Positions 15,463 through 25,670 of a stretch of DNA of 33,886 bases are shown piece by piece. This stretch comes from Spirochaetales bacterium. Its GTDB lineage: Bacteria; Spirochaetota; Spirochaetia; JABMQR01. The first letter of the stretch is position 1. Every line of letters begins with the position of its first letter. The translations under genes were made by a program, and so were the position numbers. Below the pieces are notes generated by a model. It made no database searches. It saw only the letters and a program-made list of their open reading frames with translations, and had not been told where the DNA came from. The stretch spans positions 1-33,886 of the forward strand of contig JAGYPA010000036.1 of assembly GCA_018399255.1 (NCBI GenBank). The letters are read 5' to 3'.

Positions 15463-18400
15463 TTATTTCCGCTGCAGAATCATACTCACTTTCGTACCAG
15501 ATCCTTTACGGAAACGGTTTTGTATGAACTGTATTCCTTGTCCAGTACACTCCTGATGTGCAATGACATTAGCTGTGTAGCCTGACATAAACAGGGTCTG
15601 CAGCTTTGGGACAGTTTCTTCAGCTGCTTTGATATTCCCGACCGTTCATATCCGGCATAACCACATCAGTCAAAAAGCAAGGCAATTTCTTCCCGATGCG
15701 TCTCGGCTAACCTGATTGCCTTGCCAGGGTTTCTGTAGAGCACATGATATCCAAGACGTTCGAGCACAGACTGCACCATCTCCCCGTATGGCCTTCTCAT
15801 CCTCAACAAGCAAGATGGTCTGCCCCTGCCCTTCAGAACTTCCCGGTACGGCCAGCTCTGCCGGGAAGCTTCTTCTGCATATTCGGGAAAGTAGATTTAA
15901 TGGTGGTGCCTTTCCTGATTTCACTGTATACATTGATAAATCCATTATCTCTGCTGGACGATACCGTATACCGTTGACATGCCCAGACCGGTTCCCTCTG
16001 TCCCTTCAGAGAGAAAACGGTTCAAAATTTTCCTGCGGTATCCCGATCCATGCCGCGCCGTTATCGCTGACCGCCAGCAGCACAAATTTCCCGGTTTAAA
16101 CCCGTGCAGCTGCAGTAATACCTCATCAAATTCAACTGCTGCCGTCTCAATAGTTATTTTTCCGTAGCAGTATTAACGGCATCCCGCATTAATGCAGAGA
16201 TTTGTATCACTGGTCAAGCTGAGGGATCTAGTAAAGGATAGTCCCGACTGAGCATTACAGGCATCCAGGCAAGAACAATATCTTCTCCAATCAACTTTCT
16301 TACCAGGTCTAGAGTCTGTTCAATTATGTTTCATCACCGCAAGAACTTTCGGAGCTATGGTTTGTTTGCGGGAAAAAAGCAAGCAGCTGTCGGGTAAGCT
16401 CTGCTGAGCGGTTAGCTGCTTTCAAAATCTCTCCTCCGACATCACGATATACCGGATCTGCTGTATCTACCCTTCCAAGAATCAATTCAGCATACCCCAT
16501 TATAACACCTCAGCATATTATTGAAATCATGCGCCACCTCGCCGGCCAGTCGACCCACCGAATCCATTTTCCGGGACTGACTGAGCTGCTCCTGGAGCTT
16601 CTCGTTCTCTTCTTCGGCTTGTTTCTGTTCAGTGATGTCCCTGAATTCAACCACGCGAACCATCTTGCCTTTGTAGGGGATGTTTCTCGCTTCAAGGCGC
16701 ACAGGATATTCATCCCCGTTCTTGCGCAGTCCCAAGACTTCATAGGGTTTCTCATAGCCGGAGTGTATATTGTTCATGACTGTTTCGCGAAATTTTTCAG
16801 CAATCAACTCTAGCTCGTCCATCCCGATCAGCTCATCGTGGCTGAACCCGGTAATCTCGGTGAGTCCCTGGTTACATTCCAGGATAACGCCTTTGTCGTG
16901 GATTGTGATGCCGCCGAATGAGGCATTATGGAGAGCCTTGAAGCGGGCTTCGCTTTCGCGCAGCGCCTGTTCAGTCTGCTTCTGCTGGGTGATATTTGCG
17001 TTGACGCCGTACCAGGTGATGCTGCCGTCGGGCAGTTTTTCCGGATTTGAACGGGAGAAAATCCATTGAACAGGTCTGCCGGGAATCAGCACGCGAAATT
17101 CGCAGGTAAAAAAGGTCAGATGTTCAGCGGAATATTCGATATCCTCAATAACCCGGTCGGCATCATCAGGATGCAGCACACGTGCTATAGCATCAAAATT
17201 ATCTGCAACATCTTCCGGCCGGCAGCCGAAAATATTTTTTATTCCTTCCGAAGCTATGGGAACAAAATAGGTCCCATCCGGTCTGCGGGTAAATTGATAC
17301 ATAAGATCAGGAAGATTGGTAGAGAGTTTTCTGAACTGAATATCCTTTTCCCGCATGTTATCTTCTGCTTTCTGCTTTTTTACGAACGTGGTGACCTGCT
17401 GAATAAATGCCTCGATCAGTTTGGTGTTGATCGGTTCAGTTTTCCCCAGGGTGATAATCGTAACATTGCCCATGATGTGCTCGTCCTCCTGAAAGGCAAT
17501 GCAGTACATTTTTTCGACAGAGAACAGCTTTTTTACAGCACTGCCGACAGCTGCCGGCAGTTTGTTATTAAAAAGGCCGGGAAAATCAAAGGCAAGCTCT
17601 TCTACCTTGCCGCTGGTGATCTGCTGATAATATTTTGTAGAGATATCGCCTTCCATGCTGCTGACGTCAAATCCGAAAAGTCTGGAAAGGTCCGCTGTTT
17701 TTTTGCCGATCCCTTCTATCTGCTGCATTTTCCAGCGGTTTTCACGTTGATTATACTCCACCAGGGCAACTATCGCATTGGCTTCAAACAGCCTGTACAG
17801 CTTCCGGACGGTGTATGCATAGATTTCCTGAAGGGAAGCAAGCTCAACCAGTTCGAATGCAGTTTCTGCCAGGAATACGCTGTGCTCCTTGCTCTTGCAC
17901 AGCGCCTGCTCAGCCTTTTTACGGTCGGTGATGTCGACAACACTGCCCAGAAAATAGGCGGGTTTCCCTTTTGCATCACGAATGAGATTGGCATCCAACA
18001 GGCCGTAGATTTTGTTCCCATTTTTATGGATAAAGGGTTTTTCCATACGGTAATGATCGATTTTACCTTCAGCCAGCAGCTGCTGTTTCTTAAAATTCTC
18101 TGTAATGACCTCAGGATCGGTTATATCCTTGAGATGCTTCCCTATCAACTCCTTCTCGGTATAGCCAAGCATTGCGCAATAGGCTTGATTGGCAGTTTCA
18201 ATAGTGAAATCCAGCGAAACCCGGGCGACCCCTGCGGACATGGAATCGTATATGCCGCGGAACCGTGCTTCACTTTCTTCCAGAGCTTTCCTGTTTGCGC
18301 GTTCTTTGGACTGATCACGGAACACGAGCACCACGCCGGTAGTCTCTCCGAAACGGTTGCGAATAGGTGCACCGCTGTCGGCAATCGGAATTTCCCTTCC

Positions 18401-19720
18401 ATCCTTGGCTATCAGCAGTGTATGGTTGGCAAGTCCAACTATGTGCCCGCTTTTCAGTACGTTGGAGACCGGACTTTCGACCGGCTGCCGGGTTTGTTCA
18501 TTGATGATACAGAAGACGGTTTCCAGCGGCTGACCTGTCGCCTCCCGGCTGCTCCATCCAGTCAGCGATTCCGCGACCGGATTCATCGAGACGACGCGGC
18601 CATTTATATCGGTGGAGATTACCGCATCACCTATGGAGTAAAGTGTGGTGTGCAGGGTCTCTTCGTTTTTCCGCTGTACCTCTTCGGCCTGTTTAGTCTC
18701 GATCATGGATCCGATGAGCCGAGCTGATGCATGCAGCCGTTTTTTTGCCAGCTCAATGATGAACAGGGGGCGGGAATTGTAAGATCTGGCCTTGCAAACC
18801 AGGTCATCGAAATCAAGCTGATAGGCCTCAGAGAGCTTTCTCAGTTTTTCCGGAGCTTCAGGCGGATCACCGTACCCGAAATTGATGGCCCCCACAACTT
18901 TACCATAGGCCAGAATCGGAACCGCATACATTCTGATACCGCCGCTGCACGCAATATCCACTGGTGCACCCTCTGCAATGGCCCGTCGTGAGCAATCCGT
19001 CCAGCAGGATTCATGGCACAGCCATCGACCGGAACCTAACGCTTCAGCGTTATCTGAAGTATCGCAAAGATTACGCGAGGCGCGGTCCATCATCCGGCAC
19101 CATCCCGATGAAAAAATCCCATAAGCATAATCGCCGTTCAACTCGTAAATGGCGGAGGAGGTTCCGAGCAGTTCCAGGTATTCATCAGCAAATTTTTCCA
19201 GACGTTCGCGTCCGATGGATTTCAGTATCAATCCGTCACGATTCAATTCAGTCAGATCGCCATAACCCTGGTCATGATTTTCTTCCTGTATTTCCCTGTG
19301 CGAAACAGGCATTCCGGACAGCATCCATTCAAGCTGTCTATGTTTGTCATTGGACTTTTTATGCTTCGTAATATCTACATTACATCCCTGATAAGCCGCG
19401 ACCTTCCCATTCTCATCCCGTACCGCATACACATTCAGCCCCCCCCAGAACTCGGTCCCGTCACGGCGCCGAAACCGGCATTCATGCTTGAAGACCTCAC
19501 CATGCTCTTCCAGCAGGCGCATAAGTTCCTCCCTCTCAGCGGGATCAGCATACAGTTGCGCAGCAATATCCATAACTGATGTTACCAGTTTTTCCCGGCT
19601 CTCGTACCCGAACATCTTGGCCAATGCGGCATTTGCTGAGATGAAGCGCCCCCCAGGTGTGGTGGTAAAGATGCCTATGGGTGCGCTATCAAAGATGTCC
19701 TGCTTATATCCTTCCGGCAT
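15463..19720 (-). pseudogene. hybrid sensor histidine kinase (PAS-PocR-PAS-PAS-GAF-PAS-PAS-HisKA-HATPase-REC), broken after the H-box
   Basis: From ATG 19720 (AAGGAG 6-8 bases upstream; an in-frame TTG at 19780 is less likely) about 1077 codons are open. Domains in order: PAS (about 10-120), PocR-type ligand domain with its conserved cysteines (NLCDTSDN, WLCHESCWTDCSR, about 150-330), PAS (350-480), PAS (490-610), GAF (620-790), PAS (800-920), PAS (925-1040), then the phosphoacceptor helix AGEVAHDFNNML. One extra A near 16515 shifts the frame; the correct reading continues GVIMGYAELILGRV, then ARKQTIAPKV-like text. Downstream, several more shifts separate a HATPase with EGTEGTGLGMSTVYGIVQ and a receiver ILLVEDEKAIR, TDVVMPDMNGRE, ending KDLVRKVSMILQRK at 15463. 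The sensor half could still be made, as a kinase-dead protein. Confidence 0.8.
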
Positions 19721-19729
19721 AAACGACTC

Positions 19730-19774
19730 CTTACGGGTACAAACCTCGTGGGTGCAAGTCTCGTAGGTGCAAGC
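19730..19774. repeat. three 15-bp tandem units at the kinase start
   Basis: CTTACGGGTACAAAC, CTCGTGGGTGCAAGT and CTCGTAGGTGCAAGC lie head to tail. The first unit touches the kinase ribosome binding site, so the array forms most of its leader. Confidence 0.55.
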
Positions 19775-20023
19775 CTTCAAATGATATCAGGGTAAAATCG
19801 GTGAAACATCAGTGCAGCATCCGTGTACTGCGGCGGACGATCACTTCAGGGTCCTGACAACTTTTTGCATCAACTTGTGAGGAAATTTCAAAATGTTTAC
19901 AATTTGAAATTGTCTCTTGCATCTTTGAAATTGTATCCTAACTTCTGGAAAATCACAAACTATTAACCGCTTTTCAGGTGCAGAAAGGTTTTCTCCGACC
20001 ATTTTTGTATGATCTCTGACAAA

Positions 20024-20101
20024 ATGAAAGGTATCAATACCCCAGGTCAAGAACTTGACCCGGGTTAGCGAAGCTTACCCCGGGTTAGCTCCGCTAACCC
20101 C
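20024..20101. repeat. GGTCAAG-AA-CTTGACC family with GGGTTAGC palindromes
   Basis: It starts ATGAAAGGTATCAATACC and holds the hairpin GGTCAAG-AA-CTTGACC (20044-20059), then GGGTTAGC with GCTAACCC as a second inverted pair. The first 25 bp (from 20022) recur exactly at 21521, in the same orientation, on the other side of the ATPase remnant. Confidence 0.65.
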
Positions 20102-20173
20102 ACTATCCCGGCACGGCCAATTCTGCGAATTGGCTTTTAACGGTCGGCTGACCAGAATCCGACACTGAAATTT

Positions 20174-20193
20174 CTACTCGTACGACTTGTGTA
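20174..20193 (+). repeat. solitary end of the nested inverted-repeat element
   Basis: CTACTCGTACGACTTGTGTA, followed by AGGTGAGCC and preceded by GAAATTT, matches the right outer end of R2 and R3 including flanking bases. No partner end lies nearby. Confidence 0.65.
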
Positions 20194-21521
20194 AGGTGAG
20201 CCTGACTGAATGGGACTGCAATGCCAGACCCCGGGAAACATACGCCTCAATATTTTTCCGGGAAGCAAGATACACGGGAACTTGTATGATCATCTTTTCC
20301 CCAACAGATATATACTCCAATGGAGCAGCAGAAACCAACAAGCCGATTGTTTGATGGGTAAGCTCCAGATAGTGCAGAATGTTTTTGTAATGCTTTTTTT
20401 TCACCTGCAGAGCCGCCTTGCACTCAATCGGCAGACTTAATCCAAACTGGGTAAGCTTTAGAACAAAATCAACTTCAATGGGGGATCCGGCATCCTTTTT
20501 CCAGGTACCAATCTGCAGAGAAGCTGATTGGCCTGAAAGCAGTTGGATAAGAACTGCATTCTCAATAAGTCCTCCCAGACTGGCCCTCAGGAGGGGATCT
20601 ACCGTCTTCAGTAAAGAAATGGGTGGGGCTGCAAATGCCCGTCGCTGCTGGACCACTCCGCAATCGTGCAGGTACCGCTTGGGAAGAAAATTACCGCCCT
20701 TCCCCGGGGGAATTGCCTGTGTTTCAACCTCATAGGCTATATGCCATTGAGCAAGCGCACTAGTTATCTGCTTGGCATGGTATTTTGAGGTATCAAAATG
20801 GGAGAATTTTGAAGGACTTCCGATGTTGTTCGCTATTCCCGCAACTGCGTCTCTGAACAGTTCCGGCTGATATGCTTCCTTCCGCTCAAAATCCTCCTCC
20901 AGGGAGTAGAGTATTTCATTGATCACTTCCAGCCAGTTCCCCCCCACCTTGAACATCCTGACTGCCTCGGGGTATCCGCCCACATTCAGGTAGTCATTGA
21001 ACCAAGAAAGCAGAAGCTCATGTCTAGAAGGTGAAACGGTATTCGGTGCAGAGCGGGTAAAGTCTGCCAACTCCTGACCATGGACATATTGAATGAATTC
21101 GCTGAAACTGAAGCCATAGAGACAGATACTGCGGTATCTGCCCACAGGTATTCTCATATCTTTCGAGAAAAACCGATTCATGGAAGACCCGGAAAGCACT
21201 ACCTGGACCTCAGGCCAGTCTTCCTTGAAACTTTTCACATAGCGGGCCAACCGTTTTGATTCCGCAGGCTTACAATCAAATAGCAAAACAACCAGCTCAC
21301 ATATGCGCTGTCAGACATAAGATCTAGAAATCATAAAATCTTCGGTACGATCAATCAGTCTTTGCAGTTTCTCCTCTTTCTCAAGGATGCCGGCAAAGAG
21401 CTGTCGATTCTCCTGCTTCACCAAGCGCCCAAGCACCTCATTCAGGAAGTAAGACTTACCCACCTGTCTTGCCCCTTCCACAATAACAACGGTGTCACGG
21501 TCCTGGGTGAGGATTGAAATA
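20174..21521 (-). pseudogene. AAA_14/DUF4143 ATPase, both ends replaced by repeats
   Basis: Read from 21521 downward: LTQDRDTVVIVEGARQVGKS with the Walker A motif GARQVGKS, then RLVKQENRQLF, an in-frame stop, and then LLFDCKPAESKRLARYVKSF, where the Walker B segment usually reads LLFIDEAQES. After that the frame is open for over 360 codons: VVLSGSSMNRFF (sensor motif), YGFSFSEFIQY, NVGGYPEAVRMF, HDCGVVQQRR, GGLIENAVLIQL and EVDFVLKL with PIECKAA, the nuclease-like DUF4143 part. Its N-terminus begins at the repeat starting 21521, and its last codons lie in a CTACTCGTACGACTTGTGTA repeat end (20174-20193). The altered Walker B and the stop indicate a dead gene. The family members are often tied to mobile or toxin-like functions, role unclear. 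Confidence 0.7.
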
Positions 21522-21545
21522 AATGAAAGGTATCAATACCCCAGG
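21521..21545 (+). repeat. 25-bp direct repeat flanking the ATPase remnant
   Basis: Identical to 20022-20046 (ATGAAAGGTATCAATACC plus neighbours). The two copies delimit about 1.5 kb carrying the DUF4143 ATPase. Confidence 0.65.
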
Positions 21546-22164
21546 GCAAGCGACACCTACGATGGCGGCATTAAAGTCACTTGGACCCGGCACTTTGAGC
21601 CTCCGTTCGCCAAAGGGGCGGGAATGTCTCCAACCTTGCGATCCCGGCACTCGCTCGGCAATGGAACCATCAGATGGTTCCGCTCCTCTCAAGCACCTAG
21701 TTGGAATGAAGATTCCAGTTCCCCTTTTCACCTTGGCCAACCTCTCAACAACTCCACCTTCATCACGAGCACATCCTTTATGGGTCACTGCTGGAAAGAT
21801 CGAAATCCATCAACTCTATTTCATATATTTGCATGTTTTTGTAAAATGGTTTTATGTTTTAGTATAAATTCAGCAAATAACGAGCCGAATATCAAAATGA
21901 TTTCCGTTTTTTGAAATATCCGCTCTCACTAAAACTCTTTTCTCAAGCAGACGGGGCAGAGGAATAATTCAGTGCCGGTAAATGACTACGGGGTAAAATC
22001 GACTACGGTGGGGCGCTCTGGCACACGTACAGAAAACTGCCCGCAAGCACCCTGCCGGTGCATTGGAAAAAGCTTCCGATACAGTATAGTTGACAGCATC
22101 AGGCTAAAACAGGCATCATTCACAAAGCAGGCAGAAGCAAACACAGAAAAAAACAGGGCAGACC
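21546..22164. other. intergenic, no gene recognised
   Basis: Open frames exist on both strands but have no recognisable family. A TTTCAAAA-type palindrome (ATATCAAAATGATTTC and TGAAATATCC, about 21889-21922) similar to those upstream of the HEPN copies is present. Confidence 0.35.
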
Positions 22165-22853
22165 ATGAAACAGGTAACCGTCGTATCTCTGGGAGGATCG
22201 ATCGCACCGGACAAAGTAGACCATCAGCTCATAGCCGATTTCGGAAGATTGTCATGGGTACACACGAAGGCTGACAGCCGCCGCAAGCTGGTGATCGTAA
22301 CCGGGGGGCGGAGCTCAGCCCGCATCTACCAGGAAGCCTACCGGGCTATAGTCGAGAATGCGGATTCCGATCAGCTCGACTGGATCGGCGTTGCCGCTAC
22401 CCACCTGAACGGACAGCTGGTAGAGCCGTCTTCTCCAGGCGTCTGCCCCGATCCGCTGGTTATCGACCCGACGGCAGAAATTGAATTTTCGGACAGGTAC
22501 TGGCAGCCGCCGGCTGGAAACAGGGATTCGCACCACTCGACAACGTTGGTAGTCCTTGCCGAACGCTTAGACAGACGTATGGTGATCTATCAAACATAGA
22601 AAGTCTACACAGCCGACCCCAAAAAGATCCCGACGCGAAACCCCTGGACCATATCGGCTGGAAAGCTTTCGGGCAATGGTGGGCGACACATGGACCCCGG
22701 GGGCCAATCTCCCGTTCGATCCCTTAGCCGCCAAAGCGGGCTGCCGAACTGGGACTGCAAGATAATAGCTGCAGAAAGGCCGCAACCTGGAAAATTTCGC
22801 AGCATCCTGAACCGTAGAAGCATTTGAAGGGACAACCATCGGCCCGGAGTGGG
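22165..22853 (+). pseudogene. UMP-kinase-like amino acid kinase, frameshifted
   Basis: MKQVTVVSLGGSIAPDKVDH is the phosphate-binding start of the amino acid kinase fold as in archaeal-type uridylate kinases. KLVIVTGGRSSARIYQEAYR and DQLDWIGVAATHLNGQLV follow, and CPDPLVIDPTAEIEF. After frame changes near 22500 and 22600 come KVYTADPKK, PDAKPLDHI-like text, FDPLAAK-like text and FEGTTIGPE near 22835-22850. Such enzymes phosphorylate UMP to UDP. One glycine in VTGGRSSAR differs from the usual GGG. At least four shifts make the full 230-aa protein impossible. The ribosome binding site is weak (CAGGGCAG). Confidence 0.65.
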
Positions 22854-24167
22854 CAAGCACTCAGTCTCCAGAAAGCCGGGCGATCGGGCTGAACCGCCAT
22901 GACCCAACCAGCCTGGCAGACCTACCGGACAAAACCACTCACGCCAGGTACCATACAGATCCGAAAACGACTCGGGAAACGGATTAATACGGGAAAGAAT
23001 CCGGAATCCAGCTGCTCTCTCCGCACCTGCTCAAGCTCCTGGATAAACCCGTCATCGATACCTAACCGATCGACATATCGGTAAACCGATAATCCCTCCG
23101 CGAAATGGACGCAGATCCACATCTCGACCCGCGACATCCGCCCAGGCGCATCAGACCCGCACCGACATCACTGCCGGAGCGCATCCGGACCATGAAGACC
23201 GTTAACCCGCACATCAACAAACTGCACCATAAGCGACAGAATCGCCTATCTCCCAGGCATCACTGAACCACCGCAGCACCGCCTCGGCAGCAGCCGCCTC
23301 ACCCCATAACAGACCGCCTGCTAACCACACCCGCTGAGCAGCTCACCCTCCACGCCCCGGAAGCCTGGACGCCAGTGCCATACGCAGCAGCGCCATGACG
23401 CAGCCGACGGATACGCCGAAAAACCCGGAACCAGCGACTGCCGGCCGGCTCCGGCATCTTCAAAATCCGCGAAATATCGACAACCGGAAGCACCGCATCC
23501 AGCCCCGGCCCCCGACTCCAAACGACGACGTATTCGACCTGGAATCCCCAGACCCTGTTCATGACCATTTCAACCACGATAGACAGTACAAAGTGAGTTC
23601 CATTATCAGTTGATATTGCGCCCGACTTTTCCAGCTGTTTGCGAGTTTCCGCAAATTCTTCCACATCGACCTTATTACGACCCATACCGGCATGACTTAT
23701 CTGATAATTCTGACAGAACCTGGCAGGCGGCCACAACCGGTAAGAAAACCGTACCCGACCCGGTAAACCTGTCGGATACCACACTTATCGGCGGCTCCTC
23801 ACCGCGATGAATACCCACATAAGGCAATCCGCATAGTCGACGACTCACCGCAGAACCCGATTTCCCCCGCGAAGTCCGATCACCCGCAGCCGCGGGGACA
23901 AGAACCTGCAGTCAGTATAGAGATGCATATACCTGTTCATATATTGAAGGAAGCCAGGAGCTCCTTTGCTCCCCCTGAAAAACGTTCCCTTCAAGCTTGC
24001 CAGCCTCCAAGCACATCAGCTTCAAACACCAGCCTATACACCGGTTTGCTCTTATGAATTCGTTTTCGATTCTCTCATAGGAATAGTTTTATCTACGAGA
24101 AGTCTGTCGAATTTAAGATTTTGAAGCGAAAAGGACAAGATTGCAGGCAGAAATTCAGGTTGATGGA
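22854..24167. other. GC-rich stretch without a recognised gene
   Basis: The longest frame is on the minus strand (23299-23784), containing KVDVEEFAETRKQLEKSGAI and a following hydrophobic stretch, with a neighbouring frame around 22922-23137 (DGFIQELEQVRREQLDSGFF). These have protein-like composition and may be parts of one frameshifted minus-strand gene, but I recognise no family. No RNA gene or terminator was seen. Confidence 0.3.
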
Positions 24168-24190
24168 GCCTGATAATTGCATTATCAGGC
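24168..24190. repeat. 10-bp perfect hairpin
   Basis: GCCTGATAAT (24168-24177) and ATTATCAGGC (24181-24190) pair around a 3-nt loop TGC. No T-tract follows. Confidence 0.55.
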
Positions 24191-24220
24191 GATGGTAATT
24201 CGTTAAGCTCGACTGATTTT

Positions 24221-24345
24221 ACCCATGTACCACGAGTAGGAGGGGTCGGAATTTTGCAAGGGTCGCCAACCGACAAAACGTATATTATAACGAGCAAACG
24301 CATACCCAGAAAGGGCAAATAGGCTGATCGAGTGCCGGCACCAGG
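24221..24345. repeat. left half of the nested inverted-repeat element
   Basis: TACCCATGTACCACGAGTAG (24221-24240) followed by GAGGGGTCGGAATTTTGC and GGCTGATCGAGTG copies the inner left end and core of R2 and R3. Instead of the right end it runs into the composite repeat at 24356. Confidence 0.65.
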
Positions 24346-24594
24346 GGGGCAGCTGTAAGTGCCCGAATTATTTCAACCCAAATACCCACATTATTTTGAA
24401 CCCATAATCCTTCTAAATTTGTAAAAATCCCGCGGTATTATCAACTTTCTCTGTGCCCGAATAATTTTACCAAACGATAAGAGCGCGGGTATACACCTCC
24501 TGATGCAGCAGCACAAGAAAACGGCAGCCGTCAGGCTGACTTAAGCGCCCGGCGGGCGCTCAGTCCAGTTAGTCCAGCTCTGTACTCCCACGCC

Positions 24595-24945
24595 ATCGCA
24601 CGAAGTGACGGCCGGAAGGAAGGAAGCAAATAAGGTTTTGCAGGGTGGAGCTGCTGAGAGGTCACGAAAACCTTAAGCCTGGCTCAAAACACACGTGTCC
24701 CACGAGTAGGAGGGGGCGGAATTTTGCGAAGGGACAGGGGCGAATAAACTATATCTTAGAACGTGCGAACACGTTTATACACGGTAAACCAACTGATCGA
24801 GGAGGCATCGCGGGATCGGCCGCTGCTCGTGTGACACGTGTATATTGAGCCGACCTTAGCGATTTTTCAGGCCTGGAGGCAGGTCCCTATGAAGTAAGAA
24901 CACTGACTGTAAAATTTCTACTCGTGTGATATGTGTACAGTGAGG
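24595..24945. repeat. nested inverted-repeat element, copy R3
   Basis: Inner ends CACACGTGTCCCACGAGTAG (24690-24709) and CTGCTCGTGTGACACGTGTA (24823-24842) are nearly perfect inverses. The right outer end CTACTCGTGTGATATGTGTA (24918-24937) is kept, while the left outer end is decayed to ATCGCACGAAGTGACGGCCG. The hairpin AAGGTTTT/AAAACCTT and the core GTAAACCAACTGATCGAG are conserved with R2. Confidence 0.7.
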
Positions 24946-24980
24946 CTGCCTTAAGCGCCCAGCGGGCGCTCAGAAGCGGT

Positions 24981-25068
24981 GGAAATTGGATTTCTAACGA
25001 AATTGGATTTCCCGTGGAAATCGTAGATTTCCATCGGAAATCCGATTTCCATCGGAAATCCAATTTCC
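24981..25068. repeat. palindromic GGAAAT array, five units
   Basis: Units at 24981-24994, 24999-25012, 25016-25032, 25036-25050 and 25054-25068, spaced 3-4 bp, the last three being GGAAATCGTAGATTTCC, GGAAATCCGATTTCC and GGAAATCCAATTTCC. The period is about 18 bp. Confidence 0.7.
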
Positions 25069-25218
25069 TCCCTATTTCTTGGAATTCAATGAGAGAGCCA
25101 TTAGCTTTTCGGGGTACTTAAAGATACTGCTTCCAAGATACTGCTTCCAAGCACCCGGCTTCATAGAATCTGCTTCAAAGCAAAAACTTCCCACAACCAC
25201 AAACAGCGCAGCGTTATC

Positions 25219-25280
25219 ATCGGTCCTTCACCGATATTTCATCGGTCCTTCACCGATATTTCATCGGTCCTTCACCGACC
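25219..25280. repeat. 22-bp tandem repeat, 2.8 units
   Basis: Units of ATCGGTCCTTCACCGAT plus ATTTC start at 25219, 25241 and 25263; each contains the small hairpin ATCGGT/ACCGAT. The array cuts the IS5-type transposase fragment on its right. Nearby, GATACTGCTTCCAA is also repeated (about 25121-25152). Confidence 0.8.
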
Positions 25281-25670
25281 ATTCCGCAAGGCCAGCAGCG
25301 CCGCAGCGATAACCTCCTCCCCCAGGCGCCGACGGAAGCGCCCCATCATCGACCGGTCGAAAGGCGGCTCATCCTGATAGGCATCCAACCCGATAAAATA
25401 CTGCATATAGGGATTCTCGGCAATCAGCTCCACCACCTCCCGGTCACTCACCCCCAGCAGCTCCTTAATAACAACCGCTCCGAGAGCCATGCGGAAAGGC
25501 TTGGCCGGAGCCCCCTTCCCCGGAGAGAAATTCTTCCGGTAGACATCTTCCAGATCATCCCAGGGAATGAGCCGGCTCATGACCGCCCACCGGTTATCCT
25601 GACGGATATACCCGCTGAAAGGAATATAGAACTCTTCAAAACCGAGCTGCCGGGCCTGCTTCCGGTACAT
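25272..25670 (-). pseudogene. IS5/IS1182-type transposase, N-terminal fragment, 132 codons
   Basis: From ATG 25670 (GGAGGTGG just upstream) the frame reads MYRKQARQLGFEEFYIPFSG, then WDDLEDVYRKNF, PAKPFRMALGAVVIKELLGV, SDREVVELIAENPYMQYFIG and FDRSMMGRFRRRLG. This is the DUF772 N-terminal region of IS5-like transposases, including the YMQYF-G and F-R-R-LG motifs. The DDE catalytic core of the ~400-aa enzyme is missing; the frame ends in the 22-bp tandem array. It lies upstream of and divergent from the sugar operon and carries no visible terminal repeat. Confidence 0.75.

Larger units (their letters stand above)
24356..25068. repeat. composite non-coding repeat, copy 2
   Basis: It follows the same order as 12678-13650: TAAGTGCCCGAATTA, CAACTTTCTCTGTGCCCG, CTGATGCAGCAGCACAAGAA, GCGCCCGGCGGGCGC (24544-24560), the nested element R3, a second palindrome AGCGCCCAGCGGGCGCT (24954-24970) and a GGAAAT array. 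It lacks the first GGAAAT array and about 200 bp present in copy 1. Confidence 0.75.

Noticed and set aside
17066..18727. Plus-strand open frame of 553 codons
   Set aside because: It lies antisense to the well-supported PAS/GAF kinase and its text has no domain; it is a shadow of the minus-strand codon bias.
19721..19780. Longer kinase N-terminus from TTG 19780
   Set aside because: The added residues come from a 15-bp tandem repeat and the AAGGAG signal serves ATG 19720.
21546..21867. Plus-strand frame of about 114 codons starting at the ATGAAAGG repeat
   Set aside because: The start lies in the 25-bp repeat, the text is low in coding character and unrelated to any family I know.
24981..25068. 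CRISPR array
   Set aside because: Units are palindromes with 3-4 bp spacers and no unique spacers of 25-40 bp; no cas genes nearby.
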